Source: Polysphondylium violaceum (lineage: Eukaryota > Evosea > Eumycetozoa > Dictyosteliales > Dictyosteliaceae). Taken from it: DNA of 22,847 nt. The position numbers and the translations under genes are program-made. Positions within the stretch are counted from its first letter, which is position 1, and each line of letters begins with the position of its first letter. This document shows positions 1-9,063 of the stretch, piece by piece. The stretch spans positions 1-22,847 of the forward strand of contig AJWJ01000388.1 of the NCBI GenBank assembly GCA_000277445.1. Direction: 5' to 3'. The notes beneath the pieces were generated by a model, which was not told where the DNA came from, ran no database searches, and saw only the letters and a list, made by a program, of their open reading frames with translations.

Positions 1-273
1 AAAAAAAGTAAAGTATGAATAAATCTTCATATCGGGGGGAAAAGATTATGAGATATAATTTATGAAAAAAGGTTACTTTTTTGAAAGAGATCAATATCAC
101 ACATAGGAGATACGCTTCGAGACCTCACCGATCAAATTTGATCATCAAATGTTTAATTTTTTTTTTTTTTTTTTTTGATCTATTTTTTTTAGGGCCTCAT
201 CGTGTGGGAAATTTAGATATTTCATTTTCATTTTATTGATCACGCATCACTATATACAGAGTTGGGAATAACA
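1..273 (+). promoter_or_regulatory. Upstream region of the 3-hydroxyisobutyrate dehydrogenase gene
   Basis: This is non-coding, AT-rich DNA. It holds a perfect 14-bp palindrome (GATCAAATTTGATC, 130-143), a run of 20 T (157-176), a second T8 run, and a short GC-richer block GGGCCTCATCG at 192-202. Oligo(dT) tracts just upstream of genes are usual in dictyostelid promoters. The assignment as a promoter is inferred from position. I see no coding exon here. Confidence 0.5.
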
Positions 274-1245
274 ATGCTTTCAAATAGATTTAATCAATTG
301 ATGTTTAACAACATCAGATACTATAGCACCAGTGGCAAGCCATTGATTGGTTTCATTGGTCTCGGTAACATGGGTGGACATCAAGCCATGAATCTTATTA
401 AAAAGGGACACAACTTAGTTGTGTTTGATGTCTCAAAAGACAATGTAAATAGATTGGCAGACAAGGGTGCTAAAGTCGCTCAATCACCAGCCGAAGTTGC
501 TAAACAAGCCGACGTTATTGTCACCATGTTACCCGCCTCTGCTCACGTCAAGAGCGTCTATTGCGGTGAAAACGGTATTCTCAGCACCATCAAACCAGGC
601 ACCCTCCTCCTCGACTCCTCCACCATCGATCCAGCTACTGCTCGTGAGGTTGCCGACAAGGCTGCCCAACACAAAGCCACCATGCTCGACTGTCCCGTTT
701 CTGGCGGTGTTGGTGGTGCCGAGGCTGGTACCTTGACCTTTATGGTCGGTGGTTCTGCAGGTGACTTCGAAAAGGCCAAACCATACCTCGAATGTATGGG
801 TAAGAACATTGTTCACTGTGGCGACGTCGGTACTGGTCAAGTGGCCAAGGTCTGCAACAACCTTGTTTTAGGTATCTCTATGATTGGTGTCAGCGAGGCC
901 ATGAATCTTGGCGTCAAACTTGGTATGGATCCAAAGAAACTTGCAGGTATTTTCAACACCTCATCAGCACGTTGCTGGTCATCCGAACTCTACAACCCAT
1001 GTCCAGGCGTCTTGGAAAACAGTGCTGCCACCCGTGGCTACACTGGCGGTTTTGGCTCTGCCCTCATGAACAAAGATTTAGGTTTAGCTGTCGACAGTGC
1101 TAAATCAATTGGTGAACCATTGTTCCTTGGTAACTCTGCCCATCAACTCTATACCCTCGTTTGCGCCAAAGGTGAAGGTCATAGAGATTTCTCTGTAGTT
1201 TATGAATATTTACAAAAAAACAACCAAGACAATAATAAGAAATAA
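274..1245 (+). CDS. hibA: 3-hydroxyisobutyrate dehydrogenase, mitochondrial
   Basis: This 323-residue protein should catalyse NAD-dependent oxidation of 3-hydroxyisobutyrate to methylmalonate semialdehyde in mitochondrial valine breakdown. The Rossmann motif GFIGLGNMG lies near residues 26-34, the substrate-binding motif DCPVSGG at 139-145, the catalytic-lysine motif GTGQVAKVCNN at 187-197 (Lys192), and the KDLGLA motif near 267-272. The first 20 or so residues are rich in Arg, Asn and Ser with no acidic residue, which fits a mitochondrial presequence. The start is the ATG at 274; the same frame is open to 262 but only through a TTG. There is no intron. Length and motifs fit a complete, functional family member. 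Many C-ended codons suggest good expression. It converges with the ABC transporter gene 151 bp downstream. The related enzymes of the beta-hydroxyacid dehydrogenase family (for example glyoxylate/succinic semialdehyde reductases) are less likely given the presequence and motif spelling. Confidence 0.95.
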   Translation: MLSNRFNQLMFNNIRYYSTSGKPLIGFIGLGNMGGHQAMNLIKKGHNLVVFDVSKDNVNRLADKGAKVAQSPAEVAKQADVIVTMLPASAHVKSVYCGENGILSTIKPGTLLLDSSTIDPATAREVADKAAQHKATMLDCPVSGGVGGAEAGTLTFMVGGSAGDFEKAKPYLECMGKNIVHCGDVGTGQVAKVCNNLVLGISMIGVSEAMNLGVKLGMDPKKLAGIFNTSSARCWSSELYNPCPGVLENSAATRGYTGGFGSALMNKDLGLAVDSAKSIGEPLFLGNSAHQLYTLVCAKGEGHRDFSVVYEYLQKNNQDNNKK

Positions 1246-1396
1246 AAAGATATATTAGTGTTTATTTGTTTTAATATTGATTGTTGAGTATTGTTAATTA
1301 TTGGGATATGGATAAATCCTAAACTCATAAGATAATAATACTTTGAATGGATAGTATATATATGTGTATTTATTTATTTATTTATAAAGTAAAAGT
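1246..1396. terminator. Short convergent 3' region of hibA and the ABC transporter
   Basis: The 151 bp between two convergent stop codons are AT-rich. On the minus strand, overlapping AATAAA hexamers lie at about 1369-1382, some 15-28 bases after the transporter stop, and are the likely polyadenylation signal. On the plus strand an AATAAA overlaps the hibA stop codon. The two transcripts probably overlap or nearly touch at their 3' ends. Confidence 0.5.
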
Positions 1397-4300
1397 TTAA
1401 CGAGTAGCCTTTCTAGTCAAGAAAACGAATAAAATTACCAAAGAGGTATTGAAGACCCAATAGGCAACGAGGATACCGAAATTACGCCATCTGTTGGAGT
1501 AGTGCCAGTCCAAATTGTTGGTGTATTCAGAGCCAGCCTTGTAGATACAATAACCACATTGACCATCACCACGGTCTTCAATGTAACCAGTAGCTTTGGG
1601 GTAAGTGAAATATGCTTCGGTGTATTGTTCACAAGTTTGACCAGCTGGTGGAGTGAATAGGACGAAATCTTGAGCGTCGCATCTAACTTCAACGTTTTCC
1701 AAGACATCAGTGAGAATACCTTCCAAGAAATAACGGGCAGGATTGAGATGGTACATCCATGATCTCCAGAAATATGGTAAGGCATCTGGTGGAACCATGA
1801 CACCACAGAAAAGGAAAAAGAAGACAATCAAAAGTGGAACGATAATCATGGCAAAGAACATATTAATACAAACTGCACCCAATGCTTGACCAAACGATAC
1901 GCAAAAGAATAAAAACATGATAAAGATGATCCAGAAGTAGAAACCAGTATCGGCATTGTAATCGAGACCAGCAGTCCAATAGGAGCAAACGAAAAAGATT
2001 GTACCAGTGATTGTGATGTATGGTAACTCGACAACGACAATAGAGAGGGCGAATGGGAACCAGGAGTAAAACTTGGAGGCATAATCACGTCTAAAGAACT
2101 CTCTTTGCATAAAGAATTGAGGGAGAGCAATGAAAATCAACATAATACCGAGAATGAGGGCTTGGAAAACATAGAAAATACGTTGGTTCATATCGGTCGA
2201 CGAGCTTTGGAGATTCCAATAAGTGAAACCGAGAATCAAACCGACAAGAGCAGCTTGGACGAAACGACCAAATGAATAGAATGGATCTCTCCACCAAATG
2301 ACATTCATTCTCTTGTATACTTCCCATAATTGGTACCATGGACCGGTGGCAAACTCTCTTGGGGGAGTTCCATCGCTGTGTTTCCATTCGTCGGGGAGAC
2401 CAATACCATTTTCAAGGTTGGAGAGCTCTTGGTTGACCAATTGGCATTCTTGAGAGGATTTCCAGGCGGCGGGCCAGTCGACATCGGTTTTACCGTGGAC
2501 ACCGGCACCGATGGCTTCGAGGATATATTCGGCGGGATTTTCAGATTCGGTACATGGACGAACACCATTACGTTCAAAGTATGAAGTAAGAGTTTTGGAT
2601 TTCTCACCAACATCGCCAAAATAGACAGTCTTACCACCTCTAGCTAAGAGTAATAAACGATCAAAGTGTTCAAAGAGGACAGAGGATGGTTGATGAATGG
2701 TGCAGACAAGAGGCATACCAGCGTCGGCGAGTTTACGAATGAATTTGATAATGTTGTAGGAGGATTGAGCATCGAGACCAGAGGTTGGTTCATCAAGGAA
2801 AAGAATGTGTGGTTTGGCAACCAACTCCACACCGATGGTGAGACGTTTTCTTTCTTCGACAGAGATACCAACACCGCTTTCCAAGTCACCAATGAGGGCG
2901 TCACCAAGATGTTTCATTTCCATCATTTCCAAGACATGTTCGACATAGTCAAACTTTTCTTGAACAGAGATGCTTGGCTCTTGACGGAGCTTGGCAGAGA
3001 AACGGAGGGATTCACGAACGGTAAGATTTGGATTGTGGACATCCATTTGTTCGACGTAACCGGTGATTCTTTCAAAATCGATTTCCAATGGCTTGCCATT
3101 GAGGAAAGATTTACCAGTGACAGTACCAATGGTCTTTCTCTTTGCCAAGACATCCAAAAGTGTAGTTTTACCAGCACCAGAGGAACCCATCAAGGCAGTC
3201 ATTTGACCGGGTTTGATCCAACCTTCGACATTGTCCAACAACAACTTGTCTGGAGCACCGGGGATGGGGACTGTGTATTGAATGTCTTGCCATGTGAATA
3301 CACCACCTCTCATTTTGAGTGTGTCTTTCATGTTTGAAGTGGCTTGTTGTACGATTTGATTGTTTCTCTTTTCTTCTTCGATATCGTTCATCTTTGGAGC
3401 TTTACCCTTTTTGTAGACCTTGTGAGTGTAACCTCCGGCAGTCCAATCAAAGATTTCCATAGCAAACATATTCATAACGGTGAAGAGAATCCACCACAAG
3501 TAGACTACAACGGTGTTTAAGGCTCTGTCGGTGGTCTTGAAGCTGAGGGCAGCTTTCAAATAGTCTTCACCATGAATGAGGAGATCTCCTTGTTGAGCAC
3601 CGGCAATTGGACAAATTCTGTTGGCATCAAAGATTCCGCTGTAGGCTGGGCCTGCTGGGAAAGCAGCATCTCTGCAATCAAAGCTTTGATCCATAAACTC
3701 GTTGGCCATCAGAGCTTTGAAACCATAGGCAAATGGATTGATCCAAAAGAACCACTGGAACCAGGGATGCATCTTGTCGTATGGGACAGTGTAACCTCCA
3801 TAGGTCAACATGAAAATCAAATAGACAGTCAACACATTTTGGGCGATATACATGGAAGGCATGAAATTACCAAAGGCTCTGAAAAGATTAGTGCAAGCAA
3901 GACCGGTACCAATGAGGATAAAGCAGAAAATAAAGAATTTGTCGGCTTTGTATTCGAGACCAAACATAAAGTAGGCAATGATTGAATAGAGGAACACTTG
4001 AATCGAGATAATCGGAATATCGGTGGCTACCTGCGCGATATGGAAGGCCGCAGGTCGATAGAGAGCATAGGCCCTGTGTTTTTGTAAAATTCTTCTACCC
4101 ATAAAGGCCATTGGCAACTCACCTTGGGACAAGAAAGCATTGAAAAGAAGTGAAGAGAAAATGGCACCGCCTCTAGTAAAGATACCATTGAGACCATTGT
4201 CTTGGAGGAAAAAGACGGAACCGTAAATAAAGGATTGAACGAGTACAGAGAAATAACGAGAGCAAATGGAAAACTTGTCACCCCAGATGATTTGGAAATG

Positions 4301-5817
4301 ACGACGGGTCAAGGCGACGACCTGGGTGATAAATGATGTGGTGTAGGGAGACTTCTTTCTGGTAGTCTTACTCTTTTGGTCTTTGACTTCTTCGGCAAAG
4401 GCAATATATGGTTTCTCTTCCTTGACTTGTCTTTCGTAATCGTCTTGCTCTTGGGCAGATTGTTGGCAGAGTTGAGATTTTTTCCAAACCTCTTCAAACT
4501 CGGCAGATGTCTCGGGGACTCTACCTTCGAAACCTGGTTGAACCATACGTTCTTGTGGATTGGTGACACCAGTCAAAAAATCGGGAGTTGACTTACGTGG
4601 CTCGCATGTGAATCCAAGGTCTAAAAAGTATTGTTTGGCTTTATTGGCTGGACCAAAATAAATGCAACGACCTTTTTCAAGAATCAATACCTTGTCGAAA
4701 AGATTATAAATGGAATCGGATGCTTGATAAAATGATGCAATAGTGGTTTTGTCCAATGTGTCAGACATAATTCTAAGTGATTTGGCATAATCTAAAGCTG
4801 AAGCTGCATCCAAACCTCTAGTTGAGCAATCCCAACAATTGATGGAGGCTGATGAAACCATTGCCTCTGAAATTGTCATTCTCTTACGTTCACCTCCTGA
4901 AAGACCACGAATCCATTCATTACCAACAATCTATTTATTATTAATATTGAATTAGTATTGATGTATTGAGAAAGAATAAGATATAATATACTACATACAG
5001 TTTCAGCTTGATGAACAATACCATACATGCTGGTAAGAAGATTGAAAATCTTTTCACGGAAAGATCTCTTGGTTTCATCTGGAAGACGATTACCTGGAGT
5101 TTTACATTTGAGGGCAAAGTCTAAAGTTTCTCTGACTGTGAGGGTTGGGTGATGAGTATCTTCTTCGGGAGCATAGATGGCTTCACCACGATATCTCCAA
5201 TCGTCACTTGGAATACCACCATAGTTGACGGTACCGTCGATGCTGACATAGGAAGCACGTTGATTTGAAATAACACGTAAAAGAGTGGAACAACCGGCAC
5301 CGGGACGACCCAACACCAAAAGCATTTCACCATCCTTACAAAAACAATTGACGTCGTGTAGAATATCAAATGTGCTACCATTGGAGGCCTTCCAAGTGGA
5401 GGGCTTGAACAAGTTTAAAAATTTGTTGAAAGGGGTCATCATATCGGCAATAATCGAAACATCGGCACCCTGACCAACGACGGTGAGACCACGTACTGAC
5501 ACACCCATCTTTTTGGGCTTGCCACCATTGTCCATGGCCATTCTTTGCGAGTTTTCAAAATATTTTCTCAGCTTGAAATCCTCTTCGGTATCGGCGCCGG
5601 CCTCTGGTTGAGCCTCGATATCGCCTTTTCTGTTTTCATCGATACGGAGATTATGTGATTCTAATTCCAATTGCGAAGCGAGTCTGGTAAATTCGCTCTT
5701 TCCACGCTTAACCTCCAACTCGGGACTCTCTAAACCGGTGGGTGTTTGGGGGGTCGATGAGGAGGACGAGCCATTGGAATTTTCCTGTTGGATATCTTGT
5801 AATTCTACTTCATCCAT
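1397..5817 (-). CDS. ABCG-family full-length (PDR-type) ABC transporter
   Basis: This two-exon gene encodes 1450 residues: exon 1 is 5817-4999, the intron 4998-4931 (68 bp, GTATGT...AG), exon 2 4930-1397. Splicing restores the ABC signature LSGGERKR across the junction. The order is NBD1-TMD1-NBD2-TMD2, the reverse topology of yeast Pdr5 pumps. NBD1 has Walker [10 protein letters not shown] (residues ~170-178, Cys in place of Lys) and a divergent Walker B ending [12 protein letters not shown] (~303-314). NBD2 has Walker [10 protein letters not shown] (~855-863), signature-like [12 protein letters not shown] (~962-973) and Walker [13 protein letters not shown]. The paired departures leave one canonical and one degenerate ATP site, as is normal in this family. 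Six membrane helices follow each NBD. The N-terminus is acidic and Ser-rich. It should be an ATP-driven exporter of hydrophobic compounds or lipids at the plasma or vesicle membrane; the substrate cannot be told. Dictyostelids have many ABCG paralogues, so no gene number is given. Confidence 0.95.
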
Positions 5818-6420
5818 GTTTTTCCTTTTTTATAAAAAAATTTAAATTTTGCTACAAAAACAATCTTTTTCTTTTTTTATATATAGAAAATTCCTATTTA
5901 TATGTGTTGTGTATGTATATGTATTGAGTGTATGTAAAACTATCTAAAATGGAAAGATTGATTAAGAGTGTGTGGATGGGGTGTGAATTAACACACACAT
6001 AATTGGTTAAAAAAAAAAAGTAAGTATTTGTTTTTGTATATGTCACTAATTTAAATAAAATTTGCCAAAAAAAAAAAAAAAAAAAAATAACAAAAAAAAT
6101 ATTTTTGTGAAGATCTTTTTGCGACGGTCCAAAAAAACGAAAATAGGATGGGACTTTTTGAAAAGCGAAAAAAAAAACTATCAACAATGTGATAAAAAGA
6201 TAAAAATAAACAGTGTTTGTGTGGTTTTTAGGAAAGTGTATTTGATGAGTGGGGTCATGTGTGTGGGATAGACAGTATAAAACAAATATTATATCTATCT
6301 CTATTATATCTCTAGATAGGATGTAAATTTGATTCTAAACACAAAAGCGGATGATGGATGGAATAATGAATTGAATTGAATTGAATTGAGCGAATGAATG
6401 TAAAATATTTAAATCTTACC
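5818..6420 (-). promoter_or_regulatory. Likely promoter of the ABC transporter gene, with G/T-rich and TTGA-repeat sites
   Basis: This DNA lies directly upstream of the transporter ATG. At 5967-5999 a G/T-rich stretch (GTGTGTGGATGGGGTGTG) is followed at once by ACACACACA. It resembles the G-box type sites bound by the D. discoideum G-box binding factor. At 6371-6389 four TTGA units repeat every 5 bp; TTGA repeats are known binding elements of Dictyostelium STATa. Both matches are by eye, and use in this species is inference. A/T homopolymers fill the remainder. Confidence 0.3.
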
Positions 6421-7158
6421 TTTTTCTAATCTTTAAGATATAAATTATTTATGATTATATAGCTGGGGATTGTCCCAATAGAAATAACTTTTTTTGGTAC
6501 TAGAGAAAAAATAAAAAAGCCTCTAAAAAAAGTACAGCATATGTTATTCGGGGATGAGAAAAAAAGAAGAGAAGAGAGTGTTAATTTTTTTAGACTAAAA
6601 GTGTTCTGGTATAAATAAGTATTTTAAAATTAGGCCATTTGCAAAAAAAGAAAAATAAAAATAAAAAAAATAAAAAAAAAACAAAATATATATGTACAGA
6701 TGTTGTTGTTGGTTGTTGTTAGTATGTGTGTTATTGTGAGGAGGGGTGGGTGGGTGATAATGTTCAATGATGATTAGAGGCGTCAACATTAATTAAAATT
6801 AATTATTGATGCGATCTGAGTTCTTTAGTTTCGAACATTTCCGCTTTTAGACCGCCTATCTCTGTTATAAAAATAATTTTTCTTTCCATTTTTGAAAAAA
6901 AAACGAAAAAAATTTGAATTTTATTTTTTTTGAATTTTTTGGGCATTAAATGATGACAGCAGGCGCTGCATTGTGTTTTTGTTTCACATAATTTTATAAA
7001 TAACATGCACACCTCATTCATATATCATTTGACGATTTGTTGATACAAACAATTGTGATATGGGATTCATATGGTATCAGTTTTTTTTTTATCAAAACAT
7101 ATATATAAAAGTGTAATGCGTGGTGTATAAATTTAGTGCTGTAGAAGGTAGGTGTTTT
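6421..7158. other. Low-complexity intergenic DNA, no gene seen
   Basis: These bases are rich in A and T runs, with one GT-rich patch (about 6715-6760, including GGGGTGGGTGGGTG). The short reading frames on both strands are Lys/Phe/Asn-rich translations of homopolymers without domains. I see no tRNA, no dictyostelid class I RNA motif and no transposon ends. Confidence 0.5.
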
Positions 7159-7159
7159 T

Positions 7160-7219
7160 TTTCACACACCACATTGCTATATTCGCCGTCGCTCACTGTG
7201 TGTGAGTGTGGTGGTGAAA
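7160..7219. repeat. Imperfect inverted repeat enclosing a second hairpin
   Basis: TTTCAC plus ACCACA (7160-7165, 7168-7173) can pair with TGTGGT plus GTGAAA (7207-7212, 7214-7219), with a small internal bulge. The loop contains CTCAC/GTGAG (7192-7196 with 7202-7206) as a nested 5-bp hairpin. It lies about 290-350 bp beyond the stop of the MIT-domain gene. The loop is GC-richer than the surroundings. It might be a small RNA, a 3'-end structure, or chance in GT/CA-rich DNA. Confidence 0.35.
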
Positions 7220-7479
7220 CCAATCAAAATGTGTTGCGATGACACCCCCACCAAAATGAGAAAAAAAAGAAAAAAAAAAAAAATTAAAAGAAAAATAACC
7301 CCAACACACAAATCTAAACAACTAGATGTCATACAATACATGTATATCATGTAAAGAGAGCGTTACAACAATTTAGACTATTTTTGATTTTCCATTCTAT
7401 TCATTCATTCAATTAAATATGAAATAACAAGATGAGTGAGATACTATAAATAGAATGGTCATATGACATATCATGGATC

Positions 7480-7485
7480 TTTATT
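7480..7485 (-). terminator. Polyadenylation signal of the MIT-domain gene
   Basis: TTTATT on the plus strand reads AATAAA on the coding strand, 26-31 bases after the stop codon of the MIT-domain gene, the usual distance for a eukaryotic poly(A) signal. Confidence 0.5.
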
Positions 7486-7510
7486 CATTAATAGACTGAA
7501 CATTTAACAT

Positions 7511-8627
7511 TTATAGCCAATGATCAGAGATATTTTTGGGGCCTTTGATTGTTTTGGAGAGTTTTTCAAACACTGTTTTCTTTCTCACGGGATCTTTGTA
7601 TTTTTGACCGGGTTGAAGAGCCATTGGTATGGAGCTGAATTCAGAGTTGGAGTTGTTGCCGCCATTGTATTGTATTTTGTTTTTTAAAAATGTGGATCTT
7701 ATTCTAGAGTTTGTGGATTTATCGAGAATGAGTTGTCTAATTTGTTGATTGGATTCATGTTGGAGTGCCGCTGTAAAATATTGAACTGACAAATCATAGA
7801 AATGAATTGCTTTCTCATAGTTTAGATGATCGTCTTGTTCAATTGCTTCAGTGGCATAGTTGATTGCCATATCTACAAATTCTGTTGAATTGTTTGATAG
7901 TTCTATATATTGTTGAGGTTGTTGTATTCCATTACTGTTGTTTAAAAATAGATTATTTCCACTAGAGTTGGTATTAGAGTTGAATAGATTTGGATCATCC
8001 ACTTGAAAAGGTAAATTACTATTACTATTACTATTACTATTGCTATTTACAAATGATGATGAAGAAGAGGAGGAAAGACTGTCTGCTCTTGCATTATACT
8101 CTTGTTTCTTTTGATTAAGCATTAATCTAGTCTCTATATCATCGGTTTCTTTAGATGCTTGTTCCAATACATCTGCACATTTTTTATAATACATTATAGC
8201 ATTTTGTATTTGATTACTAGACTCTGAATTGACTGCTAGATTTGCATACTCAACTGCTACATCTACTAATGATCTTTGTTGTTTTGAATATTAATAAATG
8301 TGCTAAAGATCAGCAACCATATCATACATACTTGTTGTTATTGTTATATTGTTGTAAAGGTGGAGGAGAAGGAAAACTATTGCTACTGCTGTTTATATTA
8401 TTTGGTGAATTTAAATGTAAAGTAGATTTCAAAAACTGAACTCTACTCTGGTATTCGACAATCTTTGATTGAATCAAGTCTCTTGTTTTCGTGTCGTTTG
8501 TTGTTGCTACTTGTTGTAAATGATCGATTGCCAAGGAATACATTGAAATGGCCTCTTGACTCTTTCCTTGATTGTCTAGATCCACTGCCTTTTTTACAAT
8601 CCCTAATGCATTTTGTAAAGCAGACAT
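7511..8627 (-). CDS. Protein with three MIT (microtubule interacting and trafficking) domains
   Basis: Two exons (8627-8332 and 8273-7511) with a 58-bp intron (GTATGT...AAAG) give 352 residues. A nearer TTTAG acceptor would lead to an early stop, so the AAAG at 8277-8274 is chosen; it joins AA|A as Lys99 and keeps a helical domain open. Three MIT-like three-helix units are visible at residues ~3-70, ~99-166 and ~232-298, each about 68 residues with the pattern AI..Y..A...L/F followed by a basic helix ending LKS/SLS/LKN. They are joined by Ser/Asn-rich linkers (an (NS)n run near 176-184). The C-terminal tail is basic and ends DHWL. MIT domains bind ESCRT-III tails (MIM motifs) in Vps4, spastin and similar proteins. 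No ATPase, protease or kinase domain follows, so this may be an adaptor in endosomal sorting or cytokinesis. The family is confident for the first and third units, less so for the second. I do not recognise a named orthologue. Confidence 0.8.
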
Positions 8628-8803
8628 ATTTATTTATCTTTGTTTCTTTAGTTCTCACTGATATTTATCTATCTCACGTGTTGATTGAATAAATTCTACC
8701 ACTCGCTATAGTCACACGCATGTGTATGAAAAAAAAAAAAAAAAATAAAATTACAAAAAAATTAAATAAAAATAAATTAAATTCTCTGAAAAAAAGAATA
8801 GAA
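8628..8803 (-). promoter_or_regulatory. Upstream region of the MIT-domain gene
   Basis: AT-rich DNA just upstream of the ATG at 8627, with an A17 run near 8730-8745 (an oligo(dT) tract on the coding strand), as in other dictyostelid promoters. The function is assigned by position only. Confidence 0.3.
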
Positions 8804-8968
8804 GGCAGTTTTTAGCAGGAAATAATCTAATCATGCGCACCAACAAAGAAAGCTTATCTTGGAGTGGTAGGATATACTCATTTCCATTTTATTGCTTATA
8901 GATTTGATTTTCAACAATCCCATGGAAATCATATTATTATTAATATAGTCCACTTGTAGTAAACTGCC
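8804..8968. repeat. 165-bp segment closed by an 8-bp inverted repeat, with an inner stem
   Basis: GGCAGTTT (8804-8811) is complementary to AAACTGCC (8961-8968). Inside, ATTTCCAT (8880-8887) is complementary to ATGGAAAT (8922-8929). The enclosed DNA is less homopolymeric and richer in G+C than the flanks. No coding frame is open through it. This could be a structured non-coding RNA or a short terminal-inverted-repeat relic; neither can be proved from the sequence. Confidence 0.35.
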
Positions 8969-8995
8969 AATTTGAGTCCCCCTGTCAAATTTACA

Positions 8996-9063
8996 TGGAA
9001 TTTAAAAATTCCATTTTTGTATCAAGATTAATACAAAAATTTGTGATAGTTTGTCGCGACAAA
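8996..9063. repeat. Three consecutive inverted repeats
   Basis: Three perfect inverted repeats follow one another within 68 bp. TGGAATTT-AA-AAATTCCA lies at 8996-9013. ATTTTTGTAT at 9013-9022 pairs with ATACAAAAAT at 9031-9040 across an 8-base loop. TTTGTCGCGACAAA, a 14-bp palindrome with a rare CGCG centre, lies at 9050-9063. They lie 28 bp beyond the larger inverted repeat at 8804-8968, in the divergent spacer between the MIT and Sec7 genes. Confidence 0.5.

Noticed and set aside
2666-3337. A 223-codon open frame on the plus strand opposite the second nucleotide-binding domain of the ABC transporter
   Set aside because: It lies wholly antisense to highly conserved coding sequence, shows no domain, and is explained by codon bias of the opposite strand. 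The same applies to the other antisense frames within 1397-5817 and 529-840.
5310-5330. The Cys in place of Lys in Walker A of the first ABC domain, read as a loss of function
   Set aside because: GRPGAGC is the normal form of the first nucleotide-binding domain in PDR-type ABCG transporters, paired with a canonical second domain.
8309-8331. Splice of the MIT-gene intron at the nearer TTTAG acceptor
   Set aside because: It puts exon 2 in a frame that reaches TAG within about a dozen codons, and leaves an intron of only about 32 bp. The AAAG acceptor gives the correct phase and a complete second MIT unit.
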